From Myotis daubentonii (Eukaryota; Chordata; Mammalia; Chiroptera; Vespertilionidae), in contig NC_081842.1 of assembly GCF_963259705.1 (NCBI RefSeq), positions 60,090,787 to 60,154,786 of the forward strand: DNA of 64,000 nt. Reading direction: 5' to 3'. Within the stretch, counting starts at the first letter, position 1; each line of letters opens with the position of its first letter. The translations under genes and the position numbers were made by a program. The notes below the pieces were generated by a model. The model worked only from the letters and a program-made list of their open reading frames with translations, was not told where the DNA came from and did no database searches. Positions 35,443-46,199 of this stretch are shown here, piece after piece.

Positions 35443-37799
35443 ATATTTTTTATTTTTTTTTGAATTAAATCTCTATTGTTCAGATTATTACAGTTGTTCC
35501 TCTTTTTCCCTCCCATAGCTCCCCTCCACCTGGTTCCCACCCCACCCTCTCCCCTTACCCCCACTCCCCACTGTCCTCATCAATAGGTGTATGATTTTTG
35601 TCCAGTCTATTCCTGCACTCTCCATACCCCTTTCCCCCCGAGAATAGTCAGTACACACCCTTTCTATGCCCCTGATTCTATTATATTCACCAGTTTATTC
35701 TGTTCATCAGATTATTTATTCACTTAATTTTTAGGTTCACTTGTTGATAGATGTGTATTTGTTGTTCATAATTTGTATCTTTACCTTTTTCTTCTTCTTC
35801 CTCTTCTTAAGGGATACCTTTCAGCATTTCATATAATCCTGGTTTGGTGGTGATGAACTCCTTTAGCTTTTCCTTATCTGTGAAGCTCTTTATCTGACCC
35901 TCAATTCTGAATGATAGCTTTGCTGGGTAAACTAATCTTGGTTGTAGGTTCTTGCTATTCATCACTTTGAATATTTCTTGCCACTCCCTTCTGGCCTGCA
36001 AAGTTTCTGTTGAGAAATCAGCTGACAGTCGTATGGGTATTCCCTTGTAGGTAACTGAGTGTTTTTCTCTTGCTGCTTTTAAGATTCTCTCTTTGTCTTC
36101 TGCTCTTGGCATTTTAATTATGATGTGTCTTGGTGTGGTCGTCTTTGGATTCCTTTTGTTTGGGGTTCTCTTCGCTTCCTGGACTTGTAAGTCTATTTCT
36201 TTCACCAGGTAGGGGAAGTTTTCTGTCATTATTTCTTCAAATAGGTTTTCAATATCTTGCTCTCTATCTTCTTCTGGCACCCCCATAATTCGGATGTTGG
36301 TACGTTTGAAGTTGTCCCAGAGGCTCCTTATACTATCTTTATATTTTTGGATTCTTTTTTCTTTTTGTTTTTCCGGTTGGGTGCATTTTGCTTCTTCGTA
36401 TTTAAATCTTTGACTTGATTCTTGCGATTCTCTAGTCTGCTGTTGGAACTCTGTATAATACTCTTTATTTCAGTCAGTGTATGCTTAATTTCTAGTTGGT
36501 CCTTTTTCATAACCTCGAGGGTCTCACTAGAATCTTGAGGGTCTCACTAAATTTATTGGTGCTTTCTAGAAAATTCTTGAAACACCTTATAAGTTTGGTT
36601 TTGAACTCTATATCCAGTAGTTTGCTTTCCTACATTTCTGTCATTTGTGACCTGTTTCTTTGTTTCCACATTTTTTATGCTTCCCTGTGTTGATAGAGTG
36701 GCTTTCTGTGCTAGGTGTCCTGTAGGGCCCAGTGGCTCAGCCTCCCCAATTACCTGAGGTGGACACTCTTGGTGCACCCCTTTGTGGGCTTTGTGCACAA
36801 GTCTTATTGTAGTTAAGACTTGACTGTTGTAGGTATCAGTGGGAGGAATTGACCTCCAGGCCAATTGGCTATGAGAATCAGCTGTGTCTGCAGTGGGAGA
36901 ACTTCTGTGCTGGAGACACCCTTATGGGGCAAGACTTGCTTCAGTGGGGCTTTGGTGCTCACTGAGTCTGCCCCCTGAGTGTGTCCCTTATGGACCTGAG
37001 GAGTTGTAATATGGATGGTCCCATTCTGACCACTGGGTACACTGGCTCTTGGATCTAAGGAGGTGCTAATTTAGCCTCTGCCTGAGGCTACCCAGCAGGA
37101 GCTACGAGGAGATCTGCAGGTTCCCCTTCCTTGTTTGGGATTTGGAGGTGCCCCGATGAGGCCCAGCTGTGAAGCAATGCAAGCTGCTGTGGGGCCTTGG
37201 GCCTTCTTTTGGAAGTTCTGGGTCTCTCTGACCCAGCTGCAGTTTGTTAGGTAATTTTCAGATTGCAAAGGGCCAGGCCTTTCATATGCTAAAGCCTCTA
37301 CACACAGCTTGGGTGGGGCGGGGTCTCAGGGGATCAACAGGGTGGAGCAAGCAGCTATAGCTGCTCCTCAGTCCTACCCTAAGAGGCCCCGCATGTCAGT
37401 AATCACTGCAAGCACCTCTGAGAGAAAGCTGCCCTCAAGTTCTGACCGATGACAGACAGTCCAGTTTCTCCCCGTATGAGTCTGGGTCCCCAGAGACTTG
37501 CCCGGAACTGGAGTTCAGAGCAGTTGGGAGCTTGAGACTCCCTCCGGATTGAAAAAGACAACCGTGTCTTCAGTTGCCAGCCCTTTCCACGTGCACCTCC
37601 GTACCTTTGCACTTTACTTCCGCACCTCCTCTGAGTCTCAGTGTGCTTTTCTCTTTCTTTCTAGTTGTAGAATTTCCACTCAGCCAGCCTTCCTGTGGTC
37701 CTGGATGATGTCCGTTTTGTCTTTTAGTTGTATTTTTGAAGTGGTTGTGCCAGGCAGCAATTTCCAGTGTTTACCCATGCCGCCATCTTGGTTTCTCTC
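35443..37799 (-). mobile_element. Bat HAL1 (half-L1), second copy, inverted
   Basis: This is the reverse complement of the 393-2558 element: a 3' A-rich end near 35450, a C-rich stretch (G-rich 3'UTR) at 35500-35650, ORF1 between about 35807 and 36660, a long 5'UTR, and the start (AACCAAGATGGCGGCATGGG) near 37795. 13-bp TSDs GTACCGCTGTTTT (35430-35442) and GTACCACTGTTTT (37800-37812) flank it and show insertion into a resident L1. ORF1 is broken: segments 36510-36328 and 36286-35807 are in different frames. Confidence 0.92.
35807..36510 (-). pseudogene. HAL1 ORF1, frameshifted
   Basis: Two minus-strand pieces (60 aa from 36510, 159 aa from 36286) match consecutive parts of the ORF1 protein at 1491-2195, including MGVPEEDREQDIENLFEEI and ADFSTETLQARREWQEIF. 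They are offset by two bases relative to one another, so at least one indel separates them around 36290-36410. Upstream residues extend to about 36660 by comparison with the plus-strand copy. Confidence 0.85.
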
Positions 37800-38682
37800 G
37801 TACCACTGTTTTTTAATCCACTCATCTGCTGATAGGCACTTAGGCTGTTTCCAAATCTTAGCTATTGTAAATTGTGCTGCTATGAATATAGGGGTGCATA
37901 TATCCTTTCTGATTGGTATTTCTGGTTTCTTGGGATATAGTCTAGAAGTGGGATTACTGGGTCAAATGGGAGTTCTATTTTTAATTTTTTGAGGGAACTC
38001 CATACTGTTTTCTACTGTGGCTGCACCAGTCTTCATTCCCACCAGCAGTGAAGGAGGTTTTTTGTTGTTGTTTTTTTCTCCACATAATCACCAGCAATTG
38101 TCATTTGTTGATGATAGCCATTCTGACAGGTGTGAGATGGTACATCATTGTCATTTTGATTTGCATCTCTCAGATGATTAGTGACTTTGAGTATGTTTTC
38201 ATATGTCTCTTGGCCTTCTGTATGTCCTGTTTAGAAAAGTGTCTAATTAGGTCCTTTGCTCATTTTTTGATTTGGTTACCTTCCTTTTGTTAAGTTGTAT
38301 GAGTTCCCTGTAAATTTTGGAGATTAAACCCTTATTGGAGATAACACTGGCAAATATGTTCTCCCATGCAGTGGGCTTTCTTATTGTTTTGTTTATTGTT
38401 TCTTTTGCTGTGCAGAAGCTTTTTATTTTGATGTAGTCCCATTTGTTTATTTTCTCCTCAGTTTCCATTGGTCTAGGAGCTGTATCGGTAAAGATATTGC
38501 TACAACATATGTCTGATATTTTGCTGCCTATGGAGTCTTCAAAGATTTTTCTGGTTTCCATCTTACATTTAAGTCCTTTAACCATTTTGTGTTTATTTCT
38601 TCATTGATCTTTCTCTCTCTCTCCCTCCCCCCCCTTCTCTCTCTCTCTCCTTCCTCTCTAAATTAATAAAAACATATTTTTT

Positions 38683-38905
38683 AAAGTGTGCTGTTTAAGT
38701 TTTAAATTTTCTGAATATTCCAGTTTACTTCTAACTTCTATTTTCATTCCATTGTGACTAGAGAGAAACCTTTGTATGATTTTAACCTTTTAAAATTTAT
38801 TGAAACTTGTTTTATGTCCTAAAATATGTTCTTTCCTGGAGTGTTCCATGCATATTTGAGAATAATATGTATTCTATTGTTGTAAAGAGTACTCTATATA
38901 TCTAT
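38683..38905 (-). mobile_element. Old L1, antisense, right part (ORF2)
   Basis: This continues the 32450-34842 element after the nested SINE/L1/HAL1 block. The L1 phrases around TTCCATTGTGACTAGAGAGA and GTTCCATGCATATTTGAGAA are typical of antisense ORF2. Confidence 0.7.
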
Positions 38906-38909
38906 ATAT

Positions 38910-39790
38910 ATAACCAGAAGGCATTGTGCTGTTCCATGCCATACTGGTTGGCTTTTCATCCACTTCTTTAATATATACATACAGAAGCACTCTTCAGTTG
39001 CAGGCACACTATTCTGTTGCCAGCACAAATTGTTGGGATGCCAATCCAAACTGAAAATTTTTGAATAAATTTTCTTTTTAATGTGCTTACTTACCCACCT
39101 GTCATTTTCATATTCAAGTAACAATTAAATGAATTATGCTTCAGAATCCACAACAAATTTGTTCTGAAGAGGGAACCACTTCACAAAATAGCTGCATAAT
39201 TAAATCTCAAGATCACCAGGATTAGCTTCCAGACACATCTTTCTGATTCCTGCAGAGGATAATGGGATTGTGCAAGAGAGCCCCTAGTCAGTACCTGTGA
39301 TGTATCCATTGTGCTCCTGAAGTTAATGAGGTTTCACCCACTGGCTCCTAATCTTATAGATGTGGACTTTGTGGCTAAGGCCAATCGAAGTATGATCCCT
39401 CTTCCAGCATGACAAGTGATTAGCTCTAGTAAAAACTGTTGCAGGGACAATATTCTTGGTGTTTTCCAGAGTTAGAAAGCTGGGGTCAGGACAGCCAAGA
39501 CAGGCTCAGAGCAGAGAATTTAAAGACTGGTCAATCAACATGAATAGGCTCTGTTCCGTTCTGCAACTTTTACCATATATTATTTATCCTCCTTTTCCTT
39601 TTTTATGCTTTCTGTAGCCACTTATACTGTATGGTCTGTATTTACTTATTTGATATGTATTTATCCTTTGCCTAATTTTTGAGGTTCTGGGGTATTTTCA
39701 TTTTTTCAAGTAGTTACTTTGAAGATACATTCTTAATTCATTACTTCTTGAATTGTTATCTATGCATAATATAAATTGTTTTCACCATAT
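38910..39790. other. Unassigned block after old L1
   Basis: Sequence changes sharply after a TATATA tract. A 76-aa minus frame (39124-38894) has no recognisable match. The moderate-GC part 39180-39560 could be an old LTR or DNA transposon or unique intron. Confidence 0.3.
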
Positions 39791-39795
39791 TAAAG

Positions 39796-40075
39796 GTAAC
39801 ATTAAAAAACATAAACTGATGAATAAAAATAGAACCAGAGTCATAGAAGCATCGAACACTGTCCAACCTATGAGGGAAGGCGGGGGGGGGGGGGGTGAGG
39901 GAGTAAGAGATGAACCAAAATACTTGTATGCATGCATATGAGCATAACCAGTGGACACAGAGTGTGTGTGTGGGGGGGTGTGAGGGCATGTGCTGGGGGG
40001 TGGGTGCAGCTGGGTAGAGGTCAATGGGGGAAAAAGGAGACTTATGTAATACTTTAAAAAATAAAGAATTTTAAA
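39796..40075 (+). mobile_element. L1 3'UTR fragment
   Basis: Only the terminal 0.28 kb of the young L1 lineage is present: CATAAACTGATGAATAAAAA at the start, two G-rich runs (13 G near 39882-39895 and another at 39971), then TGTAATACTTT and an A-rich tail. Flanks share an imperfect TTAAAG..GGTA duplication. This is an extreme 5' truncation. Confidence 0.85.
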
Positions 40076-40147
40076 GAAGGTATGTTAAATCTAAAACAAA
40101 AAGGTAAAATTAGTATACTTCCTCTTCCTCTATTTGTCTTTGCTCTT

Positions 40148-40358
40148 TTTAAAATAATATATTTTTATTTATTTCAGAGAGAAAGAGAGAGGGAGAGATA
40201 GAAACATCAATGAGAATCATTGATTGGCTGCCTCCTGCACGCCTCCTATTGGGGATTGAGCTTGCAACCTGGGCATGTGCCCTTGACTGGAATCAAACCT
40301 GGAATCCTTCACTCCATAGGCCGACGCTCTATCCACTGAGAAAAACAGCCTAGGGCTA
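40148..40358 (-). mobile_element. VES SINE
   Basis: Reversed head at right, A/T tail at left. Perfect 11-bp TSDs TCTTTGCTCTT at 40137-40147 and 40359-40369. Confidence 0.95.
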
Positions 40359-40512
40359 TCTTTGCTCTTAATTCACCTATAGTTATCCTCCAAATTTAGC
40401 GACAAAAATCACTAAATCTTTTATTGGCAACTTTGACCTACTTGCTAGCCTCCATCTCTGTTAATTCTATATTGTTGTGGATTTGAAGTTTACCTTCTGT
40501 TTTATAATCATA

Positions 40513-41328
40513 CTAGGGGCCCGGTGCACGAAATTCGTGCACTGGGTGTGGGGCCGGGGGGAGTGTCCCTCAGCCCAGCCTGCCCCCTCTCACATACTGG
40601 GAACCCTCAGGCATTGACCCCCATCACCCTCCAATTGCAGGATCGGCCCCTTGCCCAGGCCTGACGCCTCTGACAGAGATGTCAGGCCTGGGCAGGGGAC
40701 CCTCATTTCCCCCCATCACTGGTTCTGCCCCCAGCGCAGGCCTGATGCCTCTGGCCTAGGCATCTGGCCCGGGCAGCGGGGACCTGCAGTGGCAGCAGGG
40801 GGCGCCGCGATCACACGGGCTCCGCCCCTGCCCCTGCAGGATGCCTCTGGCTGAGGCGTTCGGCCCGGGCAGCGGGGACCCACAGCTGCAGCGGCCCCGC
40901 GATTGTGGGCTTCGCTTTAGGCCCAGGCAAGGGGCCCCTAGCTCCTGGGACTGCCAGCTTCGACCGTGCCCAGCTCCCATTGCTGGCTCCACTCCTACTT
41001 CCTGCTATCACTGGCCAGGGTGGAAAAGGCACCTGATTCTCTGATCATGGCTGGGGGGCAGGGCAAAGGCGGCCCCAGGGCCGCCTTTGCCCTGCCCCCC
41101 AGTTCTTAGCCCCCCCCTGGGTTTCCGATCACTGTCAGTGGCAGGGGGCTTCTTCCTGCTTTCCCTTTCGCCTCCCTGCATTGTGCCTACATATGCAAAT
41201 TAACCGCCATCTTGTTGGCAGTTAACTGCCAATCTTAGTTGGCAGTTTATTTGCATATAGCCCTGATTAGCCAATGAAAAGGTTATCGTCGTACACCAAT
41301 TACCATTTTTCTCTTTTATTATATAGGA
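40513..41328 (-). mobile_element. Helitron, family C, inverted relative to 42851-44058
   Basis: The plus strand opens CTAGGGGCCCGGTGCACGAA, a perfect GTGCACGAAATTCGTGCAC hairpin, and closes TTCTCTTTTATTATATAGGA. The left half of the minus-strand element matches the start of 42851-44058 at very high identity, including a 24-bp-arm palindrome and TTGGCAGTTAACTGCCAA. GC content is far above the surrounding intron. Confidence 0.92.
41051..41102. repeat. Perfect 24-bp-arm palindrome with 4-base loop
   Basis: Arms 41051-41074 and 41079-41102 are exact reverse complements around CCAG. The arm begins CTGGGGGGCAGGGC. A near-perfect copy (one arm mismatch) is at 43101-43152 in the related Helitron. 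Confidence 0.97.
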
Positions 41329-41690
41329 TTTGCCAGTGTTATTGAAATACTCACTACCTGTCCTTTGACCATGGTGTTATTCCATCCGTCTTTTCACTAA
41401 CCGGGCATCATCCTATAGATTTTTATTTTTCAAACCTCATGGGGGCCTGCGTTTCATTTATAGTATTTGATGATGCATACTAGTATATAACAATATATTC
41501 ATAATGTAATATACCAGCAAAACTTGAATTCTAGAAAATTAATTTATTTTTAGGTGTTTTTTTTTTAATTCAAAATCGAGTTTATTAGGGAAGAGAAATG
41601 TCTGTATTTTTTGTTTAGTGAAAAACTATTTTTCATTATTAATATAAAAATGTTAGTTATAAGGCAATTTCTCATGAATCTGGTAATCTA

Positions 41691-42373
41691 TCCTATCTAA
41701 TAATAGAGAAACATGGTAATGAACTGTAACTTCGCTACCCTTTCCATTGGCTAATCAGCAAGATATGCAAATTAACTGCCAACTAAGATGGTGGCCGGCA
41801 GCCAGGCAGCTGAAGCGAACAGGAGGCTTGCTTTCTCCAGTGATGGAGGAAGCCAAGGTTCCCCGCCTGCCGCTGCCGGCGTCTGAGCTGCAGTCTAAGA
41901 AACAATGTTGCAATTATAGAAGCTAAACAAGCTCCAGAAACCTGCTCTTAGCCATCAGAGCTGGAGCGAGCAGGACCGCAACAGTGTTACAATTATAGAA
42001 CCCAAACAAACCCAGATGCCTGCTTTCAGCAGCCGAGGTCTCAGAGCTGGAGCTGAGCCTTAAAGCTAAAGCCAGCTCTCAGCTCCATTGACAGCCATAG
42101 AAGGTAAATAAATACCAGAATAAAAAAAGAAAAGAAAAAAAGGAGAGGTTGGGAGCTTCAGTCACCCGCCAGCCTGAAAATGGACCTCAGCCCCTCACCC
42201 AGACTGGCCAGGCACCCCAGTGGGGACCCCCACCCTGAAGGGGGTGTGACCAGGTACAAACAGCCATCATCCCCTCACCCAGGCTGGCCAGGCACCCAAG
42301 CGGGACCCCCACCCTGATCTGGGACACCCTTCAGGGCAAACCAGCCGGCCCCTACCCATGCACCAGGCCTCTA
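41691..42373 (+). mobile_element. Helitron, component A of a composite
   Basis: It starts TCCTATCTAATAATAGAGAA and ends CACCAGGCCTCTA at 42373, followed at once by component B. It has two ~80-bp repeat units at the 3' side (three in the 6372 copy) and the AATTATAGAAGCTAAACAA repeat. It opens with a gene-like ATGCAAATTAACTGCC octamer-type sequence (ATGCAAAT). Confidence 0.9.
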
Positions 42374-42846
42374 TCCTATATAGTAAAAGGGTAATATGCA
42401 AACTGACCCTAACAGCAGAATGACTGGGGATGACTGGTCACTATGACACACACTGACCACCAGGGTGCAGACGCTCAATGCAAGAGCTGCCCCCTGGTGG
42501 TCAGTCGCTCTCACATGGGAGGAGCTCTGCTCAGCCACAAGCCAGGCTGATGGTTGCCAGTACAGCGGTGGTGGTGGTGGGAGCCTCTCCTGCCTCCTCA
42601 GCAGCGCTAAGGATGTCTGACGTTAGTTTCGGCCTGCTCCCTGCTGGCAAGTGGACATCCCCTGAGGGCTGCTGGGCTGCCAGAGGGATGTCTGATTGCC
42701 AGCTTAGGCCCAATCCCCCGGGGAGCGGGCCTAAGCCAGCAGGTGGTCATCCCCTGAGGGGTCCCAGACTGCGAGAGGGCACAGGCCGGGCTGAGGGACT
42801 CCCCCTCCCGCCTGAGTGCACAAATTTTTGGGCACAGGGCCTCTAG
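42374..42846 (+). mobile_element. Helitron, component B of a composite
   Basis: It starts TCCTATATAGTAAAAGGGTA at the A/B junction and ends with the AAATTTTTGGGCACAGGGCCTCTAG type of terminus at 42846. The core matches the 5918-6371 element in reverse. Four bases (TATA) separate it from the next Helitron. Confidence 0.9.
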
Positions 42847-42850
42847 TATA

Positions 42851-44058
42851 TCCTATCTAATAAAAGAGAAAAATGGTAATTGGCGTACGACGATACCCTT
42901 TTCATTGGCTAATCAGGGCTATATGCAAATTAACTGCCAACTATGATTGGCAGTTAACTGCCAACTAAGATTGGCAGTTAACTGCCAACAAGATGGCGGT
43001 TAATTTGCATATGTAGGCACAATGCAGGGAGGCGAAAGGGAAAGCAGGAAGAAGCCCCCTGCCACTGACAGTGATCAGAAACCCAGGGGGGAGCTAAGAG
43101 CTGGGGGTCAGGGCAAAGGCGGCCCTGGGGCCGCCTTTGCCCTGCCCCCCAGCCATGATCGGAGAATCAGGCGCCTGTGCCGCCCTGGCCAGCGATAGCA
43201 GGAAGTAGGGGTGGAGCCAGCGATGGGAGCTGGACACGGTCGAAGCTGGCAGTCCCGGGAGCTAGGGGTCCCTTGCCTGGGCCTAAAGCGGAGCCCACGA
43301 TCGCGGGGCCGCTGCAGCTGCGGGTCCCCGCTGCCCGGGCCGGACACCTAGGCCAGAGGTGTTAGGCCTGGGCAGGGGCGGAGCCTGCAACCGCGGGGAG
43401 CTGGTGGTCCCCTGCCCAGGCCTGACACCTCTGCCGGAGGCCTCAGGCCTGGTCAAGGGGCCAATCTGGTGATTGGTGATCGGAGGGTGATGAGGGTCAA
43501 CTCCTCTGGCCGAGGCATCAGGCCTGGGTGGGGGGCAGAGCCGGGGATTGGGGGGATATGATGGTCCCCTTGACCAGGCTTGAAGCCTGGGTCAGAGGCG
43601 TCAGGCTTGGGCGGGGGGTGGAGTAAGCGATCAGAGGGAGATGGGGGTCCCCTGCCCAGGCATGATTCCTGGGCCAGAGGCCTCAGGCCTGGGCGGGGGC
43701 CAGAGCCAGTGATCAGGGGAAGATGGGGGTCCCCTGTCCAAGCCTGACACCTCTGGCGGAGGCGTCAGGCCTGGGCAAGGGGCCGATCAGGCGATCGGAG
43801 GGTGATGGGGGTCTACGCCTCTGGCGGAGGTGTCAGGCCTGGGCAAGGGGCCGATCAGGCGATCGGAGGGTGATGGGGGTCTACGCCTCTGGCCGAGGCA
43901 TCAGGCCTGGGCAAGGGGCCGATCCTGCGATTGGAGGGTGATGGGGGTCAACGCCTGAGGGCTCCCAGTATGTGAGAGGGGGCAGGCTGGGCTGAGGGAC
44001 ACTCCCCTCCCCCCCCCACACACACCCAGTGCACGAATTTCGTGCACCGGGCCCCTAG
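42851..44058 (+). mobile_element. Helitron, family C, with internal minisatellite
   Basis: It starts TCCTATCTAATAAAAGAGAA and ends ACGAATTTCGTGCACCGGGC plus CCCTAG at 44058. It carries TTGGCAGTTAACTGCCAA palindromes (about 42947-42995), a 52-bp near-perfect palindrome at 43101-43152, and about eight degenerate 68-bp units at 43350-43960. No replicase coding. Confidence 0.92.
43350..43960 (+). repeat. Degenerate 68-bp GC-rich minisatellite
   Basis: The unit reads GCCTCTGGCGGAGGTGTCAG, then GCCTGGGCAAGGGGCCGATC, then a GATCGGAGGGTGATGGGGGT segment. The last three units (from about 43749) are closest to one another; earlier units are diverged. It lies inside the family C Helitron. Confidence 0.85.
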
Positions 44059-44399
44059 TACATATATAAAAGGCTAATATGCAAAGTGTCCTCTCGGGTG
44101 TTCAAGCGGGAGACCAGGAGTTTGATCGCTTGCTATGACATGCTCTGACAACCAGGGGGTGGCATGGAACATGGCAGGCGAGCAGTGGCGGTGGTGGTGG
44201 GGCACTGAGGGAGTGAGGGAAGGTGGAGGTGAGGCGGGGAGGTGGTAGCTGTGCGCAGGCGGGGAGGCGGGGAGGCAGGGACATGGTGGGTGACAAGTAG
44301 CAGCGGCGGGGCGGGGAGGTGAGGAACCTGATCAGCCCTGATTGCTGGCTAGGCCTAGAGACCCTACCCATGCATGAATTTCATGCACGGGGCCTCTAG
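44059..44399 (+). mobile_element. HeliBat-type Helitron with degenerate 5' end
   Basis: It begins TACATATATAAAAGGCTAAT immediately after the previous CTAG. It ends ATGAATTTCATGCACGGGGC plus CTCTAG at 44399. Fourth element of a head-to-tail run that starts at 41691. Confidence 0.85.
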
Positions 44400-44594
44400 T
44401 CATTTTATAAAATGCATAAGTGACCAATGCATGAGATTTTTACTGTTTTACTATTATTTTATTGTTACTGTTATATTATTCCTGTTAAGGATTGTTGAAA
44501 CAAAAAAGTTACATTAGTATCAACATTTGTCTTTAGTGAACAGTTTATATACACAGTCGCTAATGCCTTTAGGTAGATGAATATTATATATTAA

Positions 44595-44953
44595 CTAGAG
44601 GCCTGGTGCATGAAATTCATGCACAGGTATGGTCCCTAGGCCTGGCCTGCGATCAGGGCCATCTTCCCCAGTTGCCCTGAGCCAGCCCTACCCCCCACTG
44701 CCACCCACCCTGGGTTCCCCATTCACCATTGGGTGATCGGTGCCTGACAGCCAGGGTAAAGGACCGAGAGGTTGGCTGTTCCCAACTGCTCACCGGCCCT
44801 GCTCCCACCGCAGGTGGCCATCAGGCGATTGGAGCCTGCTGGCCAGGGAAAGGGACCAAGAAGTCCAGCATAGTGGACTTAGTGACTGGTCCAGCAGTTC
44901 TGGTTGTTCTGCTGTTAGGGTCAATTTGCATATTATCCTTTTATTATATAGGA
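44595..44953 (-). mobile_element. HeliBat-type Helitron
   Basis: The plus strand opens CTAGAGGCCTGGTGCATGAA with a hairpin (GCATGAAATTCATGC) and closes TATCCTTTTATTATATAGGA. Intact at both ends. Confidence 0.92.
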
Positions 44954-44989
44954 TTTTTTGCTTTAGATCCCCCCCTACTCTGCAGCCCT

Positions 44990-45990
44990 ACAGTTCTAAT
45001 TGCTCACTGAATGGGTAACATGGATGTCCCTATAGCAACTCAAACTCATTTTCCTTTCCTCTCAAATCAGGTATCCTCTATGAGAGCTATTCTCAACACT
45101 ATGAAGTCATCTTTGGCTTCTCCTTTTCCCTCACTGTTCCCAGCTCTATCAGTTGTAAAGTCTCTCATGGCAATTCTTTTCCTCTTGTTCATTTTCATTG
45201 CTGTTATCCTGCTTCAGGCCCTCATTTGGCCTACTGCAAGAGTCTTAAACATCTTCTCCTTCATTAATGGATTATATACTATTGTATGTCTTGCTATAGC
45301 ACATTACAAGCAACCCAAGGTATATTTTACATCAAGGTTTTACATTGGAAGAATTTACATACAGAAGACATTCATCCTCTTTCAAAAGCCTTATAATTTT
45401 TATTCTAGAAGTTTGTGGGAAACACGTTTTAAAAATATAATTACATTAACTACATATTTAGAAATAGAGATTTAATGAAATTTTATCATGAATTTATTTA
45501 GCTGTAAAATATCCTTTAGTAAAATAACAAGCACATGATTATTTTATCTTTTATATATATCTGAGTTTTCATAAGTGATCTTTGCTTTAAGTATGTATGA
45601 AAATAGTGAGAATGAAGCAATAGGAAGGGAGATAACTGAAGACATGGAAAAACAGACATTGATAGAAATGGTCTATTAGTAGGTTTATTAATAACAACCA
45701 TGCCTAACTGACCTCCAGATTAGAATTATAGCTAAGATTTCTTTGCAATTTCTAAAACTATAAAAAGTGGGTTGGATGTTTTCTTTCTTTTTTATTTTTT
45801 ATTTTCAACATTTTAGGGGGAAAATTATGATTGTGGAAATTATATGAATATCAGAATGCATATTTTTCTAGATAAAAGTGTTAATCATTCTGTAAATAGT
45901 CTTCATTTGACAGGTGTCACAGTATATGCTACACAAAATTATAAGTAGCTATATGATTATAAGCTTTGCATGATATGTACTTGATTTAAA
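44990..45990. other. Intron, no young repeat
   Basis: A 154-codon plus-strand frame at 45011-45475 has hydrophobic stretches but no recognisable family, no splice context and low-complexity AT composition. I treat it as chance. Confidence 0.45.
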
Positions 45991-45999
45991 TACACTTTT

Positions 46000-46170
46000 G
46001 CTACTAGTTGTGTGGCTATAGGCAAATCTGAATTTTTCATAGCCTTAACTTACTAATTTGTAAAATGGGAACAATATCACCTACATTATCTCAGATAATA
46101 TACACATACCAGCATAGTGTCTGACACGTGGTAGGTCAACAAATGAAACTATAATGTTGATTTTTTTTCC
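46000..46170 (+). mobile_element. MIR-type ancient SINE
   Basis: GTTGTGTGGCTATAGGCAAA, TTTGTAAAATGGGAACAATA and AGTGTCTGACACGTGGTAGG match sense MIR. Confidence 0.75.
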
Positions 46171-46199
46171 CTTGGATGTCAATTACACTAGTAAAATAC

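Larger units (their letters stand above)
35003..38609 (-). mobile_element. 5'-truncated L1 inside the VES SINE, itself hit by HAL1
   Basis: Antisense L1 3'UTR (35003-35290) and ORF2 C-terminus (35290-35430, resumed 37813-38600) surround the HAL1. Removing the HAL1 and its TSD leaves about 1.24 kb of L1. The flanks share only TTTCTCT (34996-35002 and 38610-38616), so the exact L1 ends are approximate. The 3'UTR resembles the two L1 copies at 48.5 and 52.9 kb, indicating the same young L1 lineage. Confidence 0.8.
34843..38682 (+). mobile_element. VES SINE split by an L1 insertion (outer layer of a nest)
   Basis: The 5' part (34843-35002) has the tRNA-like head with a B-box-like GGTTCGATTCC and the VES body ending ATGTTTCTCTCTCATCAATG. 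The 3' part (about 38610-38682) is the CT-rich VES tail plus AATTAATAAAAACATA. The two halves are separated by 3.6 kb of L1+HAL1. Imperfect SINE TSDs AAAAGTGTACATTT (34829-34842) and AAAGTGTGCTGTTT (38683-38696) bracket the whole block, and the resident antisense L1 continues on both sides. Confidence 0.85.

Noticed and set aside
35439..37812. Chimeric gene between HAL1 ORF1 and L1 ORF2
   Set aside because: TSDs show a simple later insertion of HAL1 into an L1, with the ORF1 frame broken.
45011..45475. 154-aa open frame as a membrane protein gene
   Set aside because: No family resemblance, no splice or promoter context, AT-rich composition that yields hydrophobic residues by chance, and it lies inside an STXBP5L intron.
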